This document shows, piece after piece, positions 1-5,825 of a stretch of DNA of 18,168 nt; the stretch's first letter is position 1, and each line of letters opens with the position of its first letter. The notes under the pieces are model-generated. The model was not told the origin of the DNA. It saw only the letters and a program-made list of their open reading frames with translations, and searched no databases. Source of the stretch: Planctomycetaceae bacterium UBA6172 (GTDB taxonomy: Bacteria; Planctomycetota; Planctomycetia; Pirellulales; Pirellulaceae); NCBI GenBank assembly GCA_002422955.1, contig DITY01000029.1, positions 1 to 18,168 on the forward strand. Reading direction: 5' to 3'. The position numbers and the translations under genes are program-made.

Positions 1-242
1 CCGAGCGGCCGGATGATCTTCAAGATCTCGTCCACCGGCAACGCGGCCATCGCGGGGGGCGTGCCACCTCGGCGAAAAAGTTCGGGGGTAACCTCGTTCA
101 CCTTCTTGTCGGTGCACTGGGCGCTGAGCACAACCGCGACGAGCAGGGTGAACGGGTCGTGGTGGTCCAGCGGGATCGGCGGGTGGGGATAGAGTTCCCG
201 CAACCGCTCGGCGACCCATGCCGCACGCTCGGCCTTCTTCAC
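1..242 (-). CDS. nth: Endonuclease III (DNA glycosylase/AP lyase), N-terminal part only
   Basis: This is the N-terminal 80 residues of endonuclease III, the base-excision repair enzyme that removes oxidised pyrimidines; the rest lies beyond the left edge. The reverse-strand translation has the family's opening helices: an 'LRELYPHP' stretch, then 'PFTLLVAVVLSAQCTDKKVN', which aligns with the E. coli Nth segment PFELLIAVLLSAQATDVSVN, then a 'TPPAMAALPVDEILKII' helix. The catalytic Lys/Asp and the FeS cluster region are outside the window. The start is taken as the GTG at 242-240, which shares four bases (GTGA) with the stop of the phosphatase gene upstream; the nearby ATG at 219 is out of frame. 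Translational coupling to the upstream gene is therefore likely. It is the last visible gene of a four-gene operon. Confidence 0.88.
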   Translation of the reverse strand, partial: MKKAERAAWVAERLRELYPHPPIPLDHHDPFTLLVAVVLSAQCTDKKVNEVTPELFRRGGTPPAMAALPVDEILKIIRPL

Positions 243-847
243 CGCGCGGTCTCCGGTTGAGCGGTTGGCGACGATGCAAGTTGGCGGACGAACTCGGCAA
301 CGACCGGTCTGCGATCGACGTGTGGATTGACGTGCGGCCGGGCGGCGAGCAAGTGCGTTTGCGCTTGCGCGGGAGTCATGTTGCGATATTGGATCAACCA
401 GCAGAGCGCGACGGTGGCGCTGCGGGCGCGGCCTGCCTTGCAGTGGATGTAGACCCCTTCGCCTTGGCGGACGTGGTCTTGGACGAACTCCACGGCCCGT
501 TGCACGTCGGCCAATTGCGGGTGGGTGAAGTCGGTGGTCGGGATTCGGAGCTGTTCGATCCCCAGTCGGGCGTACTCCTGCTCGGGTCCGGCGTACTCGG
601 CGCAGGTATTCACCACGGCTCGCACTCCCAAGGCGTGCAACCGGGCTGCGTCGACCGCGAAGGGATAGCCGCCGACGAACACCAACGGGTCGATGGGATC
701 CCACCAGTTGCGAACACGGAGCCAACGTCCGAGCAGGCAATTCCACAGCAGCGTCGGATAGAAGGACACGGCGGCGAACAGTCGGCTGTGCCAGGGGACA
801 GGTGGACCAGACGCGTGGCCTCTGGCAGTCGGGCCGGTCGGTGTCAT
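239..847 (-). CDS. Dual-specificity (PTPMT1-like) protein/lipid phosphatase
   Basis: The product (202 aa) is a cysteine-based phosphatase. The signature HCKAGRARS lies at residues 135-143, giving the CX5R loop with Cys136 as nucleophile and Arg142 as phosphate binder; Asp106 in 'TTDFTHP' is a plausible general acid. The HCKAGRxRS form is characteristic of the PTPMT1/phosphatidylglycerophosphatase branch and its plant and bacterial relatives, so phosphatidylglycerophosphate is a possible substrate, but a protein or other phospho-substrate cannot be excluded. The open frame extends upstream to 952, but the ATG at 847 is preferred because it forms an ATGA overlap with the preceding gene and the extra residues are low-complexity. 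No clear signal peptide is seen; a hydrophobic patch lies around residues 22-40. It is followed by nth, again with a 4-bp overlap. Confidence 0.82.
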   Translation of the reverse strand: MTPTGPTARGHASGPPVPWHSRLFAAVSFYPTLLWNCLLGRWLRVRNWWDPIDPLVFVGGYPFAVDAARLHALGVRAVVNTCAEYAGPEQEYARLGIEQLRIPTTDFTHPQLADVQRAVEFVQDHVRQGEGVYIHCKAGRARSATVALCWLIQYRNMTPAQAQTHLLAARPHVNPHVDRRPVVAEFVRQLASSPTAQPETAR

Positions 848-1803
848 GGCGAAGCCCCCAGGCGGAGGCTGGGGGAACCCGGCAGCATCCGGTCGAGCGC
901 CTTGAGCGAAACCGGAAAGGCGGGTCGGAGTTGACGTGTTTGCTGCCACCAATCGTGCAGGATTTCGACCACGTTCGTTTCCGCATGGCCCGACCAGGCC
1001 GCGACGGCCGTGGCGATCCGATCGGGGGCCGCTTCGAGCGGGGCCAGCAATTCCAGTTCGACCGCCGATTGCAGGACGATCGGGATCAACGCCAAGCCGA
1101 TGACGTCGGTCTGGCGGATCGCACCCGTCGGGCCAGGCGAGTCCTGGTCGGCCGGGAGGGGATGCGACATGCAGGCGCGTTCCAGGCCGATCCGGGAGAC
1201 GAGCCAGGTCAGCCGCAGTACTTCAGGGATTTCGGGGACGGGGTTGGTCAGGACCGCTTCGATCCAGAGCGTGGCACTGACCGAATCACAATCGCCGTCA
1301 CCGCCGCGGTAGGGTGACAGGAGCAGCGCCGTCACGGTTTTGGGGAGGAAGGCTTCGTGTGTCTGTTTGCCGACGAAACGGAGCAGGCCGGGCCCATAGG
1401 CTTCCCATTGTTCGCGGAGCGGTCGACCGCGGAGCGAAAGCTGTTGGGCCAATTTTGGGAAGCGTTCCTGAAACGCAAGGCGAATTTCGGCGACCCGTGA
1501 GTGGACCGCCGAGGTGACCGCGTCTAGCGTCAATTCGCCGACCCCGGCGGCGGCGAGCGCCGCTCGGCAGGCATCACGATCTTCGGCCGCGGGATGGTTG
1601 GCCGCGACGTGCGTCAGCAGACATCGCCAGAAGGCTTCCAGGTTGACCTCGTCGGCCGCCAGGCGTTCGGTCAACTGGGCCATCGGTTCGGCGATCGCTT
1701 GGACGAGTTGCGAATCGATCCCCTTCCGCCCGCCGGCCCAGCAATGAGCGGCGTGCAGCGGCGACAAGCGATCTCCGATCTCCCACCGGAGACGCGTCGT
1801 CAT
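844..1803 (-). CDS. Conserved-looking protein of unknown function (319 aa)
   Basis: I do not recognise this protein. It is 319 aa, soluble in appearance, mostly helical and rich in Ala, Leu and Arg, without a signal peptide. Points that can be seen: an early His/Cys-containing segment ('LHAAHCWAGGRKGID', about residues 15-29), a central Gly-rich piece ('YGPGLLRFVGKQTHEAF', about 135-151) followed by 'LLSPYRGGDGDCDS', and a single moderately hydrophobic helix near residues 238-253 ('VIGLALIPIVLQS'). No cofactor or metal motif that I can name is present. It is surely a real gene: it is wedged between aroH (ATGA overlap, 1800-1803) and the phosphatase (ATGA overlap, 844-847), and the alternative frames have no domain content. 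Its role cannot be inferred beyond probable co-expression with chorismate mutase. Confidence 0.8.
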   Translation of the reverse strand: MTTRLRWEIGDRLSPLHAAHCWAGGRKGIDSQLVQAIAEPMAQLTERLAADEVNLEAFWRCLLTHVAANHPAAEDRDACRAALAAAGVGELTLDAVTSAVHSRVAEIRLAFQERFPKLAQQLSLRGRPLREQWEAYGPGLLRFVGKQTHEAFLPKTVTALLLSPYRGGDGDCDSVSATLWIEAVLTNPVPEIPEVLRLTWLVSRIGLERACMSHPLPADQDSPGPTGAIRQTDVIGLALIPIVLQSAVELELLAPLEAAPDRIATAVAAWSGHAETNVVEILHDWWQQTRQLRPAFPVSLKALDRMLPGSPSLRLGASP

Positions 1804-2294
1804 GGCGCGTCGCCCATTTGGACGCGGATCCAGGCTTCCAGTTCTTCCAGATCGACGGCGGGATAACGGGTCAGATCAGGGCGGAGGATGGTCGCTTCCC
1901 GCATGTAGGTGTGGGCGATTTCCTGCTGACCTTTGCTGGTGTTCCAGTGGATCAGCACGCGAATGCAGCGCGGCAAGGAACCCTGGACCGAGACTTCGTA
2001 ACCGCACAGCAACGGCACGTCGAGCCAGCCGAGTTGTCGGGCGGCGACGGCGGGAAACTCGGCCGTGATGTCGCGGGTCACGGTGAAAATCGCGCTGGCC
2101 ACGTCGGTCGGTTCGATCCCGTTGCGGCGGATCATCAAGGCGAGCAGTTGACGGGTTGCCGTCAGAATCTCGTCCCGGCTGTCGTGTTCGACGGTCGTCG
2201 CGCCGCGGACGCCCCGGCAGACGGTCTGAACGACGGTCGGGTTGGCCGGGGAGTTCGGCGGGAGGGATGGGGCGGCAGATTCGGGGGCGGGCAT
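1800..2294 (-). CDS. aroH: Chorismate mutase, AroH type (monofunctional, trimeric class)
   Basis: This enzyme converts chorismate to prephenate for Phe/Tyr synthesis in the cytoplasm. The 164-aa product matches the Bacillus subtilis AroH family along its length: 'RGVRGATTVE' (27-36), 'FPAVAARQLGW' (80-90), 'CGYEVSVQGSLPRCIRV' (97-113) and 'HTYMREATILRPDL' (128-141). The B. subtilis active-site residues Arg7, Arg63, Cys75, Glu78, Arg90 and Tyr108 correspond to Arg30, Arg86, Cys97, Glu100, Arg112 and Tyr130, all retained. There is a roughly 24-residue Pro/Ala-rich N-terminal extension that B. subtilis AroH lacks; the ATG at 2294 is the furthest start, and a start closer to Val21 would remove most of it. 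It is the first gene of the operon running to nth. aroA, another shikimate/aromatic gene, is about 11 kb away in the same window but not in the same operon. Confidence 0.93.
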   Translation of the reverse strand: MPAPESAAPSLPPNSPANPTVVQTVCRGVRGATTVEHDSRDEILTATRQLLALMIRRNGIEPTDVASAIFTVTRDITAEFPAVAARQLGWLDVPLLCGYEVSVQGSLPRCIRVLIHWNTSKGQQEIAHTYMREATILRPDLTRYPAVDLEELEAWIRVQMGDAP

Positions 2295-2359
2295 GAGGAA
2301 ACTGATCAGACGGTAAGTGCATGGACGGGGTATGGTGAGTCCACCGACACCACCGATCT

Positions 2360-2365
2360 ACTATA
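2360..2365 (-). promoter_or_regulatory. Possible -10 element for the aroH operon
   Basis: On the reverse strand the hexamer TATAGT (five of six to TATAAT) lies about 65 bp upstream of the aroH start, in the divergent gap. No convincing -35 hexamer is seen at 16-18 bp, so this is a weak candidate only. The same AT-rich patch could also serve the plus strand (TATAGA at 2362-2367). Confidence 0.25.
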
Positions 2366-2450
2366 GACGAGCCGGGGTGATCTGCGATACTCGAAAGCTT
2401 GTTGATCTGGCGTAGCCGAGCGGATCCTAGCGGCGTTTAGCCCGCGGTTG

Positions 2451-2480
2451 GCCCCGGATCGGTCCGCTCCCTTCCGGGGC
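2451..2480 (+). other. GC-rich hairpin in the divergent intergenic region
   Basis: The 236-bp gap between aroH (-) and the small 85-aa gene (+) holds no open frame I would defend. Its one clear structure is a perfect 8-bp inverted repeat, GCCCCGGA at 2451-2458 and TCCGGGGC at 2473-2480, with a 14-nt loop. No T-run follows, so it does not look like an intrinsic terminator. It ends about 38 nt before the ribosome binding site of the next gene, so a 5' leader structure is one possibility. Confidence 0.4.
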
Positions 2481-2530
2481 GAACTTCGTCATTTCCATCG
2501 TCACCTTCGAAGCCCTTGGGGAGGTTTCCC

Positions 2531-2788
2531 TTGACCGATCCGCAACGGACCAAATACCAAGAAAAGGTCATCAAGAATTACTATCGCAACCGTGACGCGA
2601 TCGCGCTCCAGAAGGCGATGGAACAGTTGACCGAGTTGTACTTGTGCGAGGGCAAGAAGCGGGAAACCGTGTGGCAGCGGTTGCTCGTCAACCTGGAAAA
2701 AATCGGGCTGCCGGCCGATCAGATTCGGCACCTGCGGGAGCAGGACGATCCGACCGTGATCGCTGAAGTTCTCAAAAAGTTCACCTGA
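2531..2788 (+). CDS. Small helical protein of unknown function (85 aa)
   Basis: I do not recognise a named family. The product is 85 aa, charged and almost entirely helical, with Lys/Tyr-rich N-terminus ('QRTKYQEKVIKNYYRNRD') and 'ELYLCEGKKRETVWQRLL' in the middle; it ends with 'TVIAEVLKKFT'. The single Cys and absence of signal peptide or membrane segment suggest a cytoplasmic protein. The start is set at the TTG at 2531, because GGGGAGG at 2519-2525 is placed six bases upstream as a strong Shine-Dalgarno sequence; the open frame itself could begin at a TTG at 2516, but that codon overlaps the ribosome site. It appears to be a stand-alone gene: floA follows about 125 bp later with its own promoter-like sequence. 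Confidence 0.8.
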   Translation: MTDPQRTKYQEKVIKNYYRNRDAIALQKAMEQLTELYLCEGKKRETVWQRLLVNLEKIGLPADQIRHLREQDDPTVIAEVLKKFT

Positions 2789-2830
2789 CCCCATCCCGGG
2801 CACCGTTTCCGCCACGCTGACTCGCGGCGC

Positions 2831-2839
2831 TGCTATACT
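2831..2839 (+). promoter_or_regulatory. Extended -10 promoter candidate for floA
   Basis: The sequence TGC-TATACT is an extended -10 element (TGn followed by a five-of-six -10 hexamer at 2834-2839). No good -35 is seen, which is usual for extended -10 promoters. It would start transcription near 2846, giving a leader of about 70 nt before the floA ATG. Confidence 0.45.
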
Positions 2840-2914
2840 GGGGCCTGAGGGATTTGGGCGGTTAGGGCGATTTTGAGCCGTGGCCGCGGGCTTTCGAAAC
2901 TCAAGAGTCATCTC

Positions 2915-3967
2915 ATGATCGCTGCGTCCGTTACGCTGTCGCACCCCGAATTGTTGCTCGCGGCCGCCGCGGGGCGAGGTTTACCAGCCGATTTGCTCGC
3001 CCAGTCGTTTAACCAGGTGACGGGGGCGGTCGGCACGATTTTGGTGCTGGCGTTTCTCGCCTTTCTATTCGGGTTCGCGGTCCGCTACGGCAAGTTGTGG
3101 ATTCAGGCCTTCATGTCGCGGGCGGATGTCAGCCTGATGAGCTTGATCCGGATGCACTTCACCAAGGTCAATCCTTCGGTGATCGTGCAAGGGAAAGTGA
3201 TGGCAGCCCAGGCCGGATTGAGCATCGATCGGGAGACGGGCATCAGCACCCGTCGGCTGGAATCGCATTTCCTCGCCAACGGCAACGTGAAGAACGTCAT
3301 TCATGCCATCATCGCCGCGCAGAAGGCGAGCATCCCGCTCGATTTTGACCAGGCATCGGCGATCGACTTGGCGGGTCGAGATGTTTTGGAAGCGGTCCAA
3401 ACGAGCGTGTATCCGAAGGTCATCGACTGTCCCGATCCCAAGCGGAGCGGGAAGACGACGCTCAGTGCGATCACGCGTAACGGCATTGAACTGCGGGTTC
3501 GTGCCCGTGTGACCGTCCGAACCAATCTGCAGCAGTTGATCGGTGGGGCGACGGAGGACACGATCATCGCGCGGGTCGGCGAATCGATCATCAGTTCGAT
3601 CGGTTCCGCCGATTCGCACTTCGCGGTGCTGGAGAACCCGGACATGATCACTCGCGCCGTACTGAGTCGGGCGCTCGATTCCCAAACCGCGTTCGAAATC
3701 GTTTCGATCGACATCGCGGACATCGACGTCGGCGAAAACATCGGGGCGAGGTTGCAGACCGACCAAGCCGAGGCCGACACCCGCGTGGCCCGAGCCAAGG
3801 CGGAGCGGCGATTGGCCGAGGCGATCGCGCACGAGCAGGAAATGAAGGCCTTGGTCGCGAGCAATCGTTCGGCGCTCGTCCTTGCCGAGGCCGAAGTCCC
3901 ACAGGCCATGGCGGAAGCCTTTCGGGGCGGACGCATCAACTCGTACGATCCTGGACCGCGATCCTAG
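2915..3967 (+). CDS. floA: Flotillin-like protein FloA (UPF0365 family)
   Basis: FloA is a bacterial flotillin: a membrane-anchored SPFH-type scaffold that organises lipid microdomains. The 350-aa product has one membrane segment near residues 37-58 ('VGTILVLAFLAFLFGFAV'), followed by a sequence close to B. subtilis FloA: 'RRLESHFLANGNV' (113-125), 'AIDLAGRDVLEAVQ' (149-162), 'GGATEDTIIARVGE' (210-223), 'VLENPDMI' (238-245), 'FEIVSIDIADIDVGENIGA' (260-278) and 'LQTDQAEAD' (280-288). A charged coiled coil follows, ending in 'AEAEVPQAMAEAFR' (324-337). The C-terminus stops soon after this and lacks the last roughly 30-residue tail of the Bacillus protein. The ATG at 2915 is chosen; a TTG at 2873 would add 14 basic residues. 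The hydrolase gene begins 5 bp downstream, so the two are probably co-transcribed. Confidence 0.93.
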   Translation: MIAASVTLSHPELLLAAAAGRGLPADLLAQSFNQVTGAVGTILVLAFLAFLFGFAVRYGKLWIQAFMSRADVSLMSLIRMHFTKVNPSVIVQGKVMAAQAGLSIDRETGISTRRLESHFLANGNVKNVIHAIIAAQKASIPLDFDQASAIDLAGRDVLEAVQTSVYPKVIDCPDPKRSGKTTLSAITRNGIELRVRARVTVRTNLQQLIGGATEDTIIARVGESIISSIGSADSHFAVLENPDMITRAVLSRALDSQTAFEIVSIDIADIDVGENIGARLQTDQAEADTRVARAKAERRLAEAIAHEQEMKALVASNRSALVLAEAEVPQAMAEAFRGGRINSYDPGPRS

Positions 3968-3972
3968 ACGCT

Positions 3973-4890
3973 ATGTCGCGACCGACTCCCGACGGCGCGA
4001 ACGCGGCCGACGCTGTCCTGGGACGCAGTTCTGCCGCGGAGCTGGGCGATGGCCCCGGGGCGACCTTGCCCCGGCGCTCGCATCGGGTCAGCTTTCCTGG
4101 CGGCAATGGCTTCACGTTGGCGGGCATTGTCGACATGCCCGTAGCCCCCCTCGCCGGTGGCCCGATCGTAGGCACCCCGATCGTGGTTTTTTCGCATTGC
4201 TTCACCTGCAACAAAGATCTCAAGGCGATCGTTCGGATCGGACGGGGTTTGGCGGCGCGAGGCGTGACCGTTTTGCGATTCGACATGACGGGATTGGGGA
4301 ACAGCGAGGGAGATTTTTCGCGAACCAACTTCACCACCAACATCGCCGATCTGAAGGCCGCGATCGCGTTTGCCCATAAGGAACTGGGGCCTGTCACCGG
4401 CCTATTGGGGCATAGTTTCGGCGGTGCCGCTTCGCTGGCTTATTCCGGAGAAGTGGGTGGAGTTCCGAATTCGATTCGCGGCGTGGCGGCGCTCGCCGCG
4501 CCGAGCGAAACCCAGCATTTGTCCAGTTTGATGCTGCGTCGCAACCCCGACATCGAAAAGGTTGGGCAGGGGCAGGTCGAGATCGGTGGACGGAGTTGGA
4601 CCATTCGCAGCGAGATGTTGGAGGACTTCCGGCGGCATCGTCTGGAGGATTGGATCGCCCGGATCAGCATCCCGATGCTGATCGTGCATTCGCCAACCGA
4701 TGAAACAGTGGGGTTTGACCATGCGTTGCGAATCCTGCAGTTGGCGTCCTCCCGTCGGACCGGTCACGCGGCTCCCCCGGTCAGCCTGGTTGCCCTGGAC
4801 GGCGCCGACCATCTTTTGGCAGAAAACCCGCAAGACCTAAGCTACGTGGCTGGGTTGTTGGCGGCATTTTTCTGGCGATACCGTGATTAA
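3973..4890 (+). CDS. Alpha/beta hydrolase (type found fused to OsmC domains elsewhere)
   Basis: This 305-aa protein is a serine hydrolase of the alpha/beta fold. The nucleophile elbow is GHSFGG with Ser148; Asp243 ('VHSPTDETV') and His280 ('DGADHLL') complete the expected triad. The segments 'FSHCFTCNKDL' (73-83) and 'LRFDMTGLGNSEGDFSRTNF' (101-120) are typical of the hydrolase half of the proteins annotated as bifunctional alpha/beta hydrolase/OsmC; here the OsmC half is absent and the protein ends after the hydrolase. The natural substrate of this branch is not known to me. The first roughly 35 residues are poorly ordered in appearance and not signal-like, so a cytoplasmic location is likely. 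It follows floA by 5 bp and its last 8 bases overlap the next gene, pointing to a three-gene operon. Confidence 0.87.
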   Translation: MSRPTPDGANAADAVLGRSSAAELGDGPGATLPRRSHRVSFPGGNGFTLAGIVDMPVAPLAGGPIVGTPIVVFSHCFTCNKDLKAIVRIGRGLAARGVTVLRFDMTGLGNSEGDFSRTNFTTNIADLKAAIAFAHKELGPVTGLLGHSFGGAASLAYSGEVGGVPNSIRGVAALAAPSETQHLSSLMLRRNPDIEKVGQGQVEIGGRSWTIRSEMLEDFRRHRLEDWIARISIPMLIVHSPTDETVGFDHALRILQLASSRRTGHAAPPVSLVALDGADHLLAENPQDLSYVAGLLAAFFWRYRD

Positions 4891-5749
4891 GCTGGCCGGT
4901 CGATCGTTCCTGCGACTCACGGTTTTCTCTGGGCTGGTTATGGCTGGCCCGGTTCTGCTGTCGCTGGGCGGGAGCGTCCGAGCGCAGTCACCGGACTTGT
5001 TGGAGGGCATTCCGCCGGAGGAGGCGAAGCGGTTGCTCCAGTGGGCGATCGATTGGGGCCGCCAGTTGTTACCCGAAAGTTATCACCGGGATAAAGATTG
5101 GGATAAGCAGAAACGCGTTTACGCCGGATTCGACATCAAGGCGGATGACGGGCGGCTGAGCACCAAGCGGCGTTGGAAGGAAGTGAACCATGGGCGGTGG
5201 CTTCGCTACGACATCCGCTTGGGCGACGTTTACGACCCGCAGCGGCTGAAGGTTGAGGTTACGGATGCCTATTTGGGTGAGGATCGGCGGCTCCATTTCA
5301 AGGCTCGGGTCGATACCTGGGTCGACGTCTATCTGCAGCAACAGCAATGGAACCTCGGGGTGCGGCTCTATAGCATGTCGGTCGAAGCCGATGCGCGGCT
5401 GCGGATGGATATCGTCGGGGACATCGGCTTCGACCTCGATTTCACCCGCATTCCGCCCGATATTCTGGCCGACCCGCACGTCTCGTCGATCCGCTTGTCA
5501 CTGGTCGACTTGAACGTGGATCGGATCAGCAACGTCGGCGGAGAAGTTGCCGAGTCGCTCGGGGATGTGGTGAAGCGGATCCTGCGCGACGAATACCTGC
5601 CGAACCAGCAGGCTAAGATCCTTCAGAAGCTGAACCGGCAGATCGACCGGCGCCGCGATCGGTTGCGGTTGGGGGCGAGCGAGTGGTTGAGTCGGAGGCT
5701 AACGCCCCTGCCCGGACCGACTGTTGACGTGAGCCTGCCCCCGCCTTAG
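4883..5749 (+). CDS. Exported protein of unknown function
   Basis: The 288-aa product begins with a basic, hydrophobic export signal (about residues 1-34, probable cleavage after 'SVRA'). The mature part shows a helical segment ('EEAKRLLQWAIDWGRQLLP', 46-64), then a beta-rich region with alternating charged and hydrophobic residues ('LKVEVTDAYLGEDRRLHFKARVDTWVDVYL' split around residues 122-151, and 'MDIVGDIGFDLDFTRIPPDIL', 175-195), and a basic amphipathic C-terminal helix with many Arg. This alternation recalls elongated lipid- or ligand-carrier beta proteins (TULIP/BPI-like), but that is only an impression. The start is the GTG at 4883, overlapping the hydrolase stop by 8 bp; no other start gives an intact signal peptide. 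Co-transcription with floA and the hydrolase suggests an envelope function. Confidence 0.8.
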   Translation: MIKLAGRSFLRLTVFSGLVMAGPVLLSLGGSVRAQSPDLLEGIPPEEAKRLLQWAIDWGRQLLPESYHRDKDWDKQKRVYAGFDIKADDGRLSTKRRWKEVNHGRWLRYDIRLGDVYDPQRLKVEVTDAYLGEDRRLHFKARVDTWVDVYLQQQQWNLGVRLYSMSVEADARLRMDIVGDIGFDLDFTRIPPDILADPHVSSIRLSLVDLNVDRISNVGGEVAESLGDVVKRILRDEYLPNQQAKILQKLNRQIDRRRDRLRLGASEWLSRRLTPLPGPTVDVSLPPP

Positions 5750-5779
5750 CGAGGGCGTCGTGTGACCGTGGAGACTCGC

Positions 5780-5806
5780 AGCCTACGGCTCGGCTGGCCT
5801 CGCCAG
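5780..5806. terminator. Two small hairpins between convergent genes (possible bidirectional terminator)
   Basis: The 76-bp gap between the exported-protein gene (+) and the RND gene (-) contains AGCC-TAC-GGCT (5780-5790) and, directly after, CTGGC-CTC-GCCAG (5794-5806). Both are short perfect stems with 3-nt loops. There is no T-run on either side, so factor-independent termination is doubtful; the position between two convergent stops is the main argument. Confidence 0.3.
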
Positions 5807-5825
5807 TTCGCCTCTGGGCGGGACC

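Noticed and set aside
703..790. Idea that the aroH-to-nth operon is a defence island with a phosphatase effector
   Set aside because: No nuclease, sensor or mobile-element signature accompanies it. All recognised members are ordinary metabolic or repair genes.
218..934. Plus-strand open frame of 238 aa opposite the phosphatase gene
   Set aside because: The minus-strand frame carries the HCKAGRARS catalytic motif and operon overlaps; the plus-strand translation has no recognisable motif.
848..952. 35-residue N-terminal extension of the phosphatase
   Set aside because: It would overlap the preceding gene by more than 100 bp. The ATG at 847 gives the same 4-bp overlap as the other junctions of the operon.
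2405..2460. tRNA-like string in the aroH/small-gene gap
   Set aside because: A fragment resembles a D-arm, but there is no T-arm with the GGTTCGA-type sequence and no foldable acceptor stem.
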